From Haloplasma contractile SSD-17B (lineage in GTDB: Bacteria; Bacillota_I; Bacilli_A; Haloplasmatales; Haloplasmataceae), in assembly GCF_000215935.2 (NCBI RefSeq), contig NZ_AFNU02000001.1:434001-498000 (forward strand): a stretch of DNA of 64,000 nt, written 5' to 3'. The position numbers and the translations under genes were made by a program. The first letter of the stretch is position 1, and each line of letters starts with the position of its first letter. The notes under the pieces are model-generated. The model was not told where the DNA came from and searched no databases. It saw nothing but the letters and a program-made list of their open reading frames with translations. This document shows, piece by piece, positions 1 through 8,274 of the stretch.

Positions 1-336
1 GCTGAGTATGACGCTGCACGTGAAGAACAAGCTCAAATAGAAGCACGCGTTCAAGAGTTAGAATATATTTTAAAAAATGCTCACATAATTGAAGACGATG
101 ACTCGACGACTGGTGTGTCAATAGGTAAAGTTGTTGTTTTTCAAGAATTACCAGACGGAGAAGAGCAGACATTTAAAATAGTAGGAAGTGAAGAAGCAGA
201 TCCTTTGAATGAAAAAATCTCAATGAATTCACCAATCGCTCAGTCATTATATGGTCGTGAGGCAGGAGATGTCGTTAAAGTTAAGATACCTGCTGGTGAA
301 ATCAATGTTAAAATAGTAGATGTTCGTAACAAGTAA
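1..336 (+). CDS. greA: Transcription elongation factor GreA, 3' part
   Basis: This frame is open from the first base and encodes the last 111 residues of GreA, so the 5' end lies outside the window. GreA enters the secondary channel of RNA polymerase and stimulates cleavage of backtracked transcripts. The visible part starts in the second helix of the N-terminal coiled coil (AREEQAQIEARVQELE) and continues into the globular C-terminal domain, with the family-typical segments FKIVGSEEADP, ISMNSPIAQSLYGREAGD and VKIPAGEINVKI. A hairpin terminator follows directly and mtnN is next on the same strand. The assignment rests on recognised family sequence. Confidence 0.95.
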   Translation, partial: AEYDAAREEQAQIEARVQELEYILKNAHIIEDDDSTTGVSIGKVVVFQELPDGEEQTFKIVGSEEADPLNEKISMNSPIAQSLYGREAGDVVKVKIPAGEINVKIVDVRNK

Positions 337-341
337 GTCAT

Positions 342-367
342 ACTGTCACTTAAAAGTGACAGTTTTC
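342..367 (+). terminator. Terminator after greA
   Basis: Inverted repeat ACTGTCACTT / AAGTGACAGT with a 2-base loop, followed by a short T run. It lies 6 bases after the greA stop. Confidence 0.75.
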
Positions 368-466
368 CATTTATACCTACAAATGATTGGCTATTTTTAT
401 AGTTAACGTTTTGTAAAGCTATGAGGAGTAGTCAAATAATAATTGAAATAATCAGAGGTGTTTTAC

Positions 467-1153
467 ATGATTGGAATAATTGGAGCTATGGACCAAGAGG
501 TCAGTGTTTTACGTGATAAGATGGAAAACATGACTAAAAAAGTTATTAAAGCTATTGAATTTTATTCGGGTGCGATTAATGGTAAATCTGTTGTGTTGTT
601 AAAATCAGGGATTGGTAAGGTCAATGCATCTGTTGCGACCACCATTTTATTTGAGCACTACGATATTGATTTGGTAATTAATATCGGATCTGCTGGTGGT
701 TTAAAATCTGAAGCCATGATCGGTGATATCGTTATCTCAACAGAAGTAGCACATCATGATGTTGATGTAACAGTGTTTAATTATGAGTATGGACAAGTTC
801 CACATATGCCACTGTTTTATAAATCAGAAGAACGATTAGTCGAGTTAATGGAAGATATATTAGACGGTGAAGGATTTAATTATCATAAAGGATTAATCGT
901 GTCAGGCGATTCGTTTATGAATACTGAACGTCAGCTAGTAAATATAAGGACACATTTTAGAAACGTAGTAGCAGTTGAAATGGAAGCAAGTGCTATAGCA
1001 CAAGTATGTCATATATATGATCAACCATTTATCATATTACGTTCGTTATCAGATATTGCTGGTCAAGAATCAAATATTTCGTTTGAAAAATATATTATGA
1101 AGGCTGCAGAGAATTCTTCTATTTATTTAGAAAAATTATTAGACCGATTATAA
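467..1153 (+). CDS. mtnN: 5'-methylthioadenosine/S-adenosylhomocysteine nucleosidase
   Basis: 228 residues, the usual length. The enzyme hydrolyses the N-glycosidic bond of methylthioadenosine and S-adenosylhomocysteine in the cytoplasm, recycling methionine and feeding LuxS-type reactions. Family signatures are visible in order: MIGIIGAMDQEV at the N-terminus (catalytic-type Glu11), the glycine-rich GSAGGL, SGDSF, VEMEASA (ribose-binding Glu), and RSLSDIAG with the probable catalytic Asp near residue 196. The ATG at 467 is chosen over an in-frame GTG at 458 because AGAGGTG at 454-460 is its Shine-Dalgarno. It follows greA as in many Bacillota and may be cotranscribed with the WYL regulator 18 bases downstream. 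Confidence 0.95.
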   Translation: MIGIIGAMDQEVSVLRDKMENMTKKVIKAIEFYSGAINGKSVVLLKSGIGKVNASVATTILFEHYDIDLVINIGSAGGLKSEAMIGDIVISTEVAHHDVDVTVFNYEYGQVPHMPLFYKSEERLVELMEDILDGEGFNYHKGLIVSGDSFMNTERQLVNIRTHFRNVVAVEMEASAIAQVCHIYDQPFIILRSLSDIAGQESNISFEKYIMKAAENSSIYLEKLLDRL

Positions 1154-1171
1154 GTCATTTGGGTGGATTAT

Positions 1172-2119
1172 ATGAATAAAACAGCACTAAGTATCATGAT
1201 GGTAGTTTACTTATACAATCGAGATTTAGTAAAAAAAAGTGAATTAGCAGAATATCTAGAAGTTAGTGAACGTAAAATTATTGACCTTAGAACTGAACTT
1301 GAGGTAGCAGGTATTGACATTGAAACGATCCCCGGAAAAAACGGCGGTTATAGACTGAATAGCAAGAGTACTGTTTTATCTGCACTAAGTTTAAGTGATG
1401 AGGAATTTAATGCATTATTTATGGCTAGAGAACAATTGAAGAGTGATAATTTCATCTATCAAAAAACATTAAATCAACTTATAGAAAAAGTGGAAGCCAC
1501 GCATCACGCAAAAGACTCCCACACGAATTATCAATTTATTAAATCACTAAAGCGAAATCGGATGATTACAAAGGAAAAAGAATGGTTTAAACGGATTAAA
1601 AAGGCAATCGATGAGCAAAATAAAGTTATCATCTATTATAAAAATAGTAAGGCAGAAATTAAGAAGTATTATGCAAATCCCTATGATTTATTTTACTACA
1701 AGGGATTTTGGTATATGATTTCTTACAACGCAAAATATAATAAAGGTTACAACTATAAATTAGTAAGAATACAAGATATAGAGATTTTAAGTCAACAATT
1801 TGAACGACATGCCAACTTTAAACTGCAAAATTTCGTTGGTGAGACTTCTATATTTAGTGATGAAGAATACCAGATTAAACTTCATATAGAACCTCCACTG
1901 TCAGTTATTGTATCTGAGATGGTAATTGCAAAGAATCAAGAAATCTTAGAACTAGAAGATGGTTCAATTATATTTGATGGTAAAATGGAAGGTAAACTTG
2001 AAATTATATCATGGCTCCTAAGTCTTGGATCTAGCGTTAATGTATTAGAACCACAAGTTATAAAACGGGCTTATGAAAGTGAAGTCAAACGATTAATTGA
2101 TAAGTATACGACGCATTAA
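1172..2119 (+). CDS. WYL-domain HTH transcriptional regulator
   Basis: 315 residues. The N-terminal 60 residues form a DeoR-type winged helix ([32 protein letters not shown], followed by the wing GKNGGYRL). A WYL sensory domain follows around residues 140-215, with [21 protein letters not shown] and [12 protein letters not shown]-like C-terminal part ends in a regulator-typical segment, [18 protein letters not shown] regulators sense nucleic-acid-related or other ligands; the target here is unknown. ATG 1172 is used because GGGTGG at 1161-1166 is its ribosome site. The stop codon overlaps that of the convergent sigK by 4 bases. Confidence 0.85.
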   Translation: MNKTALSIMMVVYLYNRDLVKKSELAEYLEVSERKIIDLRTELEVAGIDIETIPGKNGGYRLNSKSTVLSALSLSDEEFNALFMAREQLKSDNFIYQKTLNQLIEKVEATHHAKDSHTNYQFIKSLKRNRMITKEKEWFKRIKKAIDEQNKVIIYYKNSKAEIKKYYANPYDLFYYKGFWYMISYNAKYNKGYNYKLVRIQDIEILSQQFERHANFKLQNFVGETSIFSDEEYQIKLHIEPPLSVIVSEMVIAKNQEILELEDGSIIFDGKMEGKLEIISWLLSLGSSVNVLEPQVIKRAYESEVKRLIDKYTTH

Positions 2120-2799
2120 CGTGAAGATAACATGCGATATAACTTCATTAATGCTCTTTTTTCAATGCGGGATACATAACTACGAGAAATATTAAGAGAT
2201 TCGGCAATCTCACGCTGTGTTTCTGGTGGTCGATTTGCGAGACCAAAACGTCTTGTAATGATTTGTAATTCACGTTCTGTTAATTCGGGGAGTATTTCAT
2301 TTAACTTTTCAACTTTTTCCCCAAAAAGAACACGTTCTTCAACTGATTTATTATCATCTTTTAAAATATCAATTAAAGTAATCTTATTTCCTTCTTTGTC
2401 AAACCCAATAGGGTCATGAAGTGAGGTAACATTTCTGTTTTTCTTGTTCATTCTTAATTGCATTAATATTTCGTTTTCAATACATCTAGCTGCATAAGTT
2501 GCTAGTTTTGTACCTTTTTTATCGTTATACGAGTCAATGGCCTTTATTAATCCAATGGTACCGATTGACAATAAGTCTTCTTTATCCTCCGATGTATTTT
2601 CATATTTTTTTACAATATGGGCAACAAGTCGAAGGTTGTGCTCGATCAATAAATTACGAGCATCAAAGTCGCCCGAATACATCCGGTTTAGTAGTTCTCT
2701 TTCTTGATCACTTGTAAGTGTTTCAGGAAATGTTTTTGAACGTACTGAACCGATGAAAGGTAATAACTTTAATAAACTAGCTATAATAACTTCTAACAT
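2116..2799 (-). CDS. sigK: RNA polymerase sporulation sigma factor SigK
   Basis: 227 residues in one uninterrupted frame. SigK directs late mother-cell transcription for cortex and coat. A hydrophobic N-terminus ([17 protein letters not shown]) resembles the inhibitory pro-sequence that SpoIVFB removes in B. subtilis. Region 2 follows ([49 protein letters not shown]). The linker [10 protein letters not shown] and the region 4 helix-turn-helix ([28 protein letters not shown]) are close to SigK. The start is ATG 2799, with GGGGTGTG at 2803-2810 as Shine-Dalgarno; the GTG at 2805 lies inside that site. Unlike B. subtilis, no skin-type element splits the gene. SpoIVB, which triggers pro-SigK processing, is also in the window. 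Confidence 0.93.
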   Translation of the reverse strand: MLEVIIASLLKLLPFIGSVRSKTFPETLTSDQERELLNRMYSGDFDARNLLIEHNLRLVAHIVKKYENTSEDKEDLLSIGTIGLIKAIDSYNDKKGTKLATYAARCIENEILMQLRMNKKNRNVTSLHDPIGFDKEGNKITLIDILKDDNKSVEERVLFGEKVEKLNEILPELTERELQIITRRFGLANRPPETQREIAESLNISRSYVSRIEKRALMKLYRMLSSR

Positions 2800-2858
2800 A
2801 TACACACCCCTATGTTTAATTTATTTAATAAAATTTTTAGTTAAGAAGGTGATTTCGC

Positions 2859-3356
2859 TTGAGAAAGTTCATTCCCAATGAATATCATAAATCTGTTCAT
2901 GATGTCGACCTAGTAAAATTATATGATGCAGGTAAACGATTAATTCTTACAGATTTAGACAATACACTAGTTGGTTACGAAACAGTAATTGCTCCTGAAG
3001 AAATTATGAAGTTTAAAGATGAAGCAGTAAATATAGGTTTCGAATTTATAATTCTATCAAATAATCGTCAAGATCGTGTTAAAAAATTTGCAAATAGTCT
3101 AGGAGTCGAGTTTTATAGCAATGCTAGAAAACCGTTTAAGACTACATTCAAACGAGCTGTATCAAAGTTTGATCCAAGAGAAGTAGTAATGATTGGTGAT
3201 CAATTATTAACGGATATATTAGGTGGAAATCGAATGGGATTTTATACGATACTTGTCGAAGTTATTAATTATAGTAATGAAGGATTCTTTACTAGAGTGA
3301 ATCGTTATCTAGAAAGAAGACTACTAAAACGCGGAAAAATAAAAGGTGATCAGTAA
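2859..3356 (+). CDS. yqeG: YqeG family HAD-type phosphatase
   Basis: 165 residues, the family length. It is a HAD-superfamily hydrolase of subfamily IIIA. Motif I is LTDLDNTLVGYE, motif II is in FIILSNN, and motif III is VVMIGDQLLTDILGGNRMG. The start is TTG 2859, supported by AAGAAGGTGA at 2843-2852. The cellular substrate is not established. It opens the conserved yqeGH cluster and its stop overlaps the yqeH start (TAATG), so translational coupling is likely. Confidence 0.9.
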   Translation: MRKFIPNEYHKSVHDVDLVKLYDAGKRLILTDLDNTLVGYETVIAPEEIMKFKDEAVNIGFEFIILSNNRQDRVKKFANSLGVEFYSNARKPFKTTFKRAVSKFDPREVVMIGDQLLTDILGGNRMGFYTILVEVINYSNEGFFTRVNRYLERRLLKRGKIKGDQ

Positions 3357-4465
3357 TGGAAGAATTAAAATGTATTGGTTGTGGTGTCTTAATACAGACA
3401 GAACATAAAGACAAACCAGGTTTTACCCCTAAGTCAAGTTTAGAGAAAAAAGATAATGACATTTTTTGTAAACGATGCTTTAGATTGAAACATTATAATG
3501 ATGTTCAAGATGTAGGATTAAGCAATGATGATTTTTTAAAGATCTTAAATGAAGTTAGTAAGGAAGATGCTCTAATCGTAAAGGTTATTGATTTAGCAGA
3601 TCTAACAGGAAGTATATTGACTGGTATTAATCGTTTAATTGGAGATAATGACTTACTAATTGTAGGAAATAAGCGTGATTTGTTACCAAAGCCGATTAAT
3701 GACAATAAAATTATCAATTGGATGAAACAGTCATTGAAAGAATACGGTATGAAACCTGTTGACTACGTATTAGTAAGTGCTAATAAGGGTATTGGTGTAG
3801 AAGAATTATTGAATACAATCGAAACCCATAGACGTAATCGAAATGTATATGTGGTTGGGAGTACAAATGTAGGGAAGTCAACACTGATTAACGCAATAAT
3901 TAAGCGTTTTACTGAAGAGGAAAAAGATTATATAACAACTTCTTACTTTCCGGGAACAACGCTTGGAATTATAGAAATCCCACTAACAGATGAGCATAAT
4001 ATCATCGATACTCCAGGAATTATTAATAAACATCAATATGCTCATTATCTTGATCAAAAATCTCTTACACATATTACTCCTAAAAATGAAATTAAACCTA
4101 AAGTATATCAATTAAATAATGAGCAAACATTATTTTTTGATGGTTTAGCACGTTTTGACTTTGAAGACGGTCCTAGAAGTTCTTTTGTCTGCTATTTTGC
4201 TAATCAAGTGAATATACATCGTACTAAGCTTGAGAAAGCAGATCAACTTTTTGAAAATCATTTAGGTAAGATGTTAACACCGCCAACGACTGAAGAATAT
4301 AAACGCTTAGGTGGATATAGGAGACAGCACTTTAAAACGCCTTCGTATAAATGTGATCTTGTTATTTCTGGGTACGGTTGGATTACAATTGATCAGCCGA
4401 ATATAAAAATTGCAATTCATGCTCCGAAAAATGTTGGAGTTTTCATAAGACGTTCACTTATTTAA
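3356..4465 (+). CDS. yqeH: Ribosome biogenesis GTPase YqeH
   Basis: 369 residues. It is a circularly permuted GTPase needed for 30S assembly in B. subtilis. An N-terminal treble-clef zinc knuckle has CIGCG and CKRC separated by about 35 residues. The GTPase motifs come in permuted order: G4 NKRD, G5 SANKG, G1 GSTNVGKST, then G3 DTPG. The C-terminal domain (FVCYFANQVNIHRTKLEKAD and GYGWITID) is typical of YqeH. It overlaps yqeG by one base. The next cluster gene, yhbY, is separated by 348 bases where aroE sits in B. subtilis. Confidence 0.95.
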   Translation: MEELKCIGCGVLIQTEHKDKPGFTPKSSLEKKDNDIFCKRCFRLKHYNDVQDVGLSNDDFLKILNEVSKEDALIVKVIDLADLTGSILTGINRLIGDNDLLIVGNKRDLLPKPINDNKIINWMKQSLKEYGMKPVDYVLVSANKGIGVEELLNTIETHRRNRNVYVVGSTNVGKSTLINAIIKRFTEEEKDYITTSYFPGTTLGIIEIPLTDEHNIIDTPGIINKHQYAHYLDQKSLTHITPKNEIKPKVYQLNNEQTLFFDGLARFDFEDGPRSSFVCYFANQVNIHRTKLEKADQLFENHLGKMLTPPTTEEYKRLGGYRRQHFKTPSYKCDLVISGYGWITIDQPNIKIAIHAPKNVGVFIRRSLI

Positions 4466-4813
4466 GGATGATAAAGTGGGATCAGTTTTAATCGATATCC
4501 CATCATTATATAAACAGTCTTGATGTATAAAACTGTTTCACGTATTAGTAAATGATATAACTAACTAAATCACAGAACACATGACATTTTAGAGGAAATA
4601 GACAATCTTAGACAATTTAGGAGTTAATATAACTATATCTTACAAGGATTGATTCAATCTTATTTGGACAAAATAAGTAATAAAGCAAAGTTTCTTAAAG
4701 TACTATATACTTATAAAAATTTAGTTAGACATAGAGCCAATTGCTGACTCTATGGACGACTCATTCAATATAAATGATACTATACTGACTTATAATATAA
4801 AGGAGTGGAATAC
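4466..4813. other. Gene-free stretch between yqeH and yhbY
   Basis: No gene seen. It holds three inverted repeats: GGGAT / ATCCC just after yqeH (about 4477-4503), AAACAGT / ACTGTTT (4512-4518 / 4532-4538) and CATAGAG / CTCTATG (4730-4736 / 4748-4754). None has a strong T run. In B. subtilis aroE occupies this position; I see no remnant of it. Confidence 0.6.
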
Positions 4814-5104
4814 ATGTTAACAGGAAAACAAAGACGCCATCTGAGATCATTAGCTCATAAAGTAAACCCAGTCACTCAAATTGGTAAAAATGGTTTATCA
4901 GATAACTTATTTAAAACATTAGATGATGCACTAGAAGCACATGAATTAATAAAAGTTTCTGTGTTACAAAATTGTTTGTTAGACAAAGATGAAATAACAG
5001 AATCATTAACGAATGAATTAGAAGCTGAACGTGTTCAGCAAATTGGAAATCAAATTGTCTTATATCGTGAAAGTTCTAAGGAAAAACAAATAGAATTACC
5101 TTAA
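4814..5104 (+). CDS. yhbY: YhbY family RNA-binding (CRM domain) protein
   Basis: 96 residues, the normal size for a stand-alone CRM domain that binds pre-50S particles. The family start MLTGKQRRHLRSLAHKVNPV, the GKNGLSDN loop (the GxxG-type RNA-contacting turn) and ELIKVSVLQN are all visible. ATG 4814 is preceded by AAGGAGTGG; an in-frame GTG lies within that site. Its cluster position between yqeH and yqeK supports the call. nadD, which normally follows, is absent. Confidence 0.93.
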   Translation: MLTGKQRRHLRSLAHKVNPVTQIGKNGLSDNLFKTLDDALEAHELIKVSVLQNCLLDKDEITESLTNELEAERVQQIGNQIVLYRESSKEKQIELP

Positions 5105-5119
5105 TGGAGACCGTTTAAT

Positions 5120-5719
5120 ATGTCGTTATCACTAATAGATTTAAAACGTATAATAAAAGCAAAGAACCCTAATCGTTATAAACATATATTAGGTACTTTT
5201 GAGACTGCAACTTATTTAGCAAAGAGACATCAAGTAGATGAATACAAATGCCAAGTTGCGGCATTATTACATGATTATGCAAAGAATGAACAATTAAATG
5301 AAATGCAAGAATTACTAAAAACCTTAGAACCTGATCTACTTAATCACTCAATTGAACTATTTCATGGTCCTGTTGGTGCATACTTAATTGAAAAACGATT
5401 CAACATCAAGGATGAAGACATCTTAAATGCAATTAAATATCATGTAACGGGTCATCCAAATATGAATGAAGTTGCTAAAGTTGTTTATATTGCAGATTAT
5501 ATTGAGCCAGGTCGAAAGCATAATGTAAGTATACAAAGACAACTGGCTGATATTAGTTTAGATATGGGAGTTATTAGTTGCTCAGAAGGAACTATGAACT
5601 TTTTAAATTCGATTAATGAGTCAATTCATCCATTAACATTAAAGACGTATCAAACACTTTTAAAACATGTAGGAGTTGAAACTTATGAAATTACTAAAAA
5701 CAATTGTAAGCGCCATTGA
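5120..5719 (+). CDS. yqeK: YqeK family HD-domain diadenosine tetraphosphatase
   Basis: 199 residues. Family members hydrolyse Ap4A symmetrically to ADP and use a di-iron or other metal HD site. Visible metal ligands are His in YKHILGTFETA, the HD pair in LLHDYAKNE, His in KYHVTGHPNM, and Asp in YIADYIEPGR. ATG 5120 has GGAGA about nine bases upstream. It overlaps rsfS by 35 bases, which implies coupled expression. In most Bacilli nadD lies just upstream; here only 15 bases separate yqeK from yhbY. Confidence 0.92.
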   Translation: MSLSLIDLKRIIKAKNPNRYKHILGTFETATYLAKRHQVDEYKCQVAALLHDYAKNEQLNEMQELLKTLEPDLLNHSIELFHGPVGAYLIEKRFNIKDEDILNAIKYHVTGHPNMNEVAKVVYIADYIEPGRKHNVSIQRQLADISLDMGVISCSEGTMNFLNSINESIHPLTLKTYQTLLKHVGVETYEITKNNCKRH

Positions 5720-6029
5720 TGATGGGAAGGCAGAGGACATAAAAGTTCTTGATATGAACAATGTATCGCCGCTTGTTGACTATATGGTTTTAGCAACAGG
5801 TAGAAGTGATCGACAAGTGCAGGCACTTGTTACACGTGTCAAAAAGGCAGTTACCGAAAATGGTTTTGATATTAAACATATAGAAGGAAATCAGATGAAT
5901 CTATGGGTATTAGTAGACTGTAAAGACATAATTGTTCATGTATTTCAAGAAGATGAACGTGTTAAGTATAATCTTGAAAGTCTATGGGCAGATGTACCAC
6001 GGTTACAAGTAGACGATATTTTAGAGTAG
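5685..6029 (+). CDS. rsfS: Ribosome silencing factor RsfS
   Basis: 114 residues. RsfS binds L14 (uL14) on the 50S subunit and blocks subunit joining when nutrients fall. Family segments seen are VSAIDDGKAEDIKVLDM, PLVDYMVLATGRSDRQVQAL, HIEGNQMNLWVLVDC and DIIVHVFQEDERVKYNLESLW. ATG 5685 is preferred because AGGAG at 5671-5675 fits it; a TTG nine bases upstream is in frame but too close to the site. The gene starts inside yqeK. Confidence 0.95.
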   Translation: MKLLKTIVSAIDDGKAEDIKVLDMNNVSPLVDYMVLATGRSDRQVQALVTRVKKAVTENGFDIKHIEGNQMNLWVLVDCKDIIVHVFQEDERVKYNLESLWADVPRLQVDDILE

Positions 6030-6043
6030 AAGGTTTTGTTAAT

Positions 6044-6790
6044 ATGGCTTATGAACATTTTTATAAATACTATGATTTATTAATGAATGATGTTAATTAT
6101 GAGGACTGGATTCAGATTGTAAACCAATACTTTAATACCGATGACAGTCTTTTAGAAGTCGGTTGTGGAACAGGAACAATACTAATCCAGTTACTAGAAA
6201 AAGGGTTTAGTATTGATGGACTTGATATAAGCGAAGAAATGCTCACCATTGCTAAAGAGAAGATTAGCCAAAAAAAGGTATCCTCAAACCTTTTTTTGGG
6301 TGATATGAGAGAATTAGAATCGGAAAAAAAAGCAAATTACGATGGTGTAATTTGCTTTTTAGATTCAATTAATTATTTAGAAACAAAAGTTGATGTAGAG
6401 AATACATTCAAAGGAATTTATCATATTTTAAAACCAGATGGTATATTTATTTTTGACATACATTCTATCCATAAACTTTTAACAAAAATGGATGGCTATT
6501 CATATAACGAAACATTTAATTCTTTTACTTACTTATGGAATACATTTGTTGAGGTGTTTAATGACCATTCGATTTTATATCATGAACTTAGTTTCTTTAT
6601 AAAAAAAGCAAAAAATGTGTATGTTCGCTTGGATGAAGCTCATAAACAGACTGTCTTTAATGAAGCGTTTTATGCATCAATTCTTGAGAAATATGGATTT
6701 AAAATTATTAATATTTTATATGACTTTAATAATTCAATAGATAAAGAGAAATGTGACCGAATCCTCTTTGTTAGTAAAAAATGCTTGTAA
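6044..6790 (+). CDS. yqeM: YqeM family SAM-dependent methyltransferase
   Basis: 248 residues. It is a class I methyltransferase with motif I LLEVGCGTGTILIQL, the acidic GLDISEEML and DGVICFLDSINYL. The family start MAYEHFYKYYDLLMND matches YqeM-type proteins. The substrate is unknown. ATG 6044 follows AGAAGG and lies 14 bases after rsfS. This is the last gene of the yqeG-like row before the two SASP-like genes. Confidence 0.88.
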   Translation: MAYEHFYKYYDLLMNDVNYEDWIQIVNQYFNTDDSLLEVGCGTGTILIQLLEKGFSIDGLDISEEMLTIAKEKISQKKVSSNLFLGDMRELESEKKANYDGVICFLDSINYLETKVDVENTFKGIYHILKPDGIFIFDIHSIHKLLTKMDGYSYNETFNSFTYLWNTFVEVFNDHSILYHELSFFIKKAKNVYVRLDEAHKQTVFNEAFYASILEKYGFKIINILYDFNNSIDKEKCDRILFVSKKCL

Positions 6791-6861
6791 TATGAACGTC
6801 CACTTTGTTAAAAATATAAATGTGGCCACGGAACACATCATATTTTCAAGAGGAGGACAAT

Positions 6862-8274
6862 ATGAGTCACGAAATGGGAAAAGGAAAAGAGAGAAGAAGA
6901 AGTCAATTAAATGGGAATACTACAGGACAAACTAGAGCACAAACAATGAAGCAAAATAATGGACAGTATGATTATGAATTTGGACAAGGTCAAGGAAGCA
7001 ATATGGGTAAAAAAGAAACGCGTGAAAAGAACATACAGAATCCTATGACTCCAAACGGAAATAAAGTAAACAAATCTCCTTATAAAAATAAGTATCAATA
7101 TGAATTTAGTAGCGAACCTGTAGCCGGTGCAGGACAGCGAATCACAAACAGAAGAACAAATCAAAAGATCAGTGACCAAGCAAACTTAAAAACAGATCGT
7201 TATGATTTAGAATTTGGTGAAGATAGTAGCTTAAAAGGAACAGGTATGGTACCACAGCGAAATACGACTACTCAAAATGTAAATAATAAAGCGGATCTAA
7301 AAACAGACCGTTATGATTATGAATTTGCTACAGATAGTAGTCTAAGAGGAACTGGTCAAAAAGCTAGAAGACAAGGTACTATGACAAATTCTAAAACAGA
7401 AGAAGGATCTAGAGCACGACAACGTCAAAATATAACTACAAGCGCTGATCAATATAAGTATGAGTTTGGTACAGGAGGTTCTGATTTACAACAAATAGCA
7501 AGACAAACGAAACAAAACTATAAGCAGGCAGAAAATCAATTCAATCAAACACATAACAACTATAATGAAGAGTTTGGTGCAGGAAACAAGAACGCATCAA
7601 AATATCAAACGTCAACAGCAAATTATGATGCAGCAAATCGTTACAAAGAAGAGTATGGTAGAGAAACACTAGCACAAGGATATGGACAATCTTCAGGATA
7701 TATGCAAAAGCAAAATAGGGGTTTGATGAAAAGTAGCTTACCCAGAAACAATTATAACGAAGAATTTGGACAAGATTCTAATGGTGCTAGAACAAATCAA
7801 AATTTAGCAAATAGAAAATCTAAGGTAAGAACGCCTGCATATGGGGAGTCATATAATTATGACCAAATATCATCTACATATAAAAGAAGTGAAGCAAGGC
7901 CAAGTTATAATGTAGAGTTTGGTAGAGACAACAATACAGTAAACGATAAAGGTATATCAAAAAAAGCGAATGAAATGGCTAATCGATATACAGAAGAATA
8001 TGGATTAGAGGGACCAGAAGCAAATCCTCGTACCTTAAAAGAAAAAATGCAATCAGATGAATATGTAGGTAAATCTCAAAGAGGTTTATATAATACCAAT
8101 AAAAAGTATAAGGCAGAGTTTGCTGATGCGTCTCCACACAGTATGTTTACAGCAGGAAAACAAGTAGCAGCTGAGAAATTTAAACAAAAATTCCAAGATA
8201 ATTTACAACAAAACTATAACGTAGAAATTGCGAAAGAAAATATAATAAAAAAGGATGATAATGATGAGAAATAA
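6862..8274 (+). CDS. Large gamma-type SASP-like repeat protein with twelve Gpr-like sites
   Basis: 470 residues, rich in Gln, Asn, Lys and Arg, with no membrane segment and almost no hydrophobic core. An aromatic-x-x-Glu-aromatic-Gly/Ala motif repeats twelve times; Glu is at residues 39, 81, 117, 154, 201, 237, 264, 301, 352, 379, 419 and 455 (for example YDYEFG, YNEEFG, YKAEFA, YNVEIA). Spore protease Gpr cleaves SASPs between Glu and Phe or Ile in TEFASE- or YEIA-like contexts. The protein therefore looks like an outsized gamma-type (SspE-like) SASP, a forespore amino-acid store released on germination. Gamma SASPs are usually about 60-100 residues with two or three sites, so the size is odd. 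ATG 6862 has AGGAGG at 6851-6856. The gene overlaps the start of the next SASP-like gene. Function is inferred from motifs and the nearby gpr gene. Confidence 0.7.
   Translation: MSHEMGKGKERRRSQLNGNTTGQTRAQTMKQNNGQYDYEFGQGQGSNMGKKETREKNIQNPMTPNGNKVNKSPYKNKYQYEFSSEPVAGAGQRITNRRTNQKISDQANLKTDRYDLEFGEDSSLKGTGMVPQRNTTTQNVNNKADLKTDRYDYEFATDSSLRGTGQKARRQGTMTNSKTEEGSRARQRQNITTSADQYKYEFGTGGSDLQQIARQTKQNYKQAENQFNQTHNNYNEEFGAGNKNASKYQTSTANYDAANRYKEEYGRETLAQGYGQSSGYMQKQNRGLMKSSLPRNNYNEEFGQDSNGARTNQNLANRKSKVRTPAYGESYNYDQISSTYKRSEARPSYNVEFGRDNNTVNDKGISKKANEMANRYTEEYGLEGPEANPRTLKEKMQSDEYVGKSQRGLYNTNKKYKAEFADASPHSMFTAGKQVAAEKFKQKFQDNLQQNYNVEIAKENIIKKDDNDEK

Noticed and set aside
4791-4796. TATAAT as a promoter for yhbY
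   Set aside because: It is too close to the ribosome site; a transcript starting there would lose AAGGAGTGG, and no -35 fits.
6812-6844. Sigma-G promoter for the first SASP-like gene
   Set aside because: CATATTT at 6838-6844 with TATAAA 17 bases before it is suggestive, but the -35 match to the sigma-G consensus is poor, so I do not list it as a feature.
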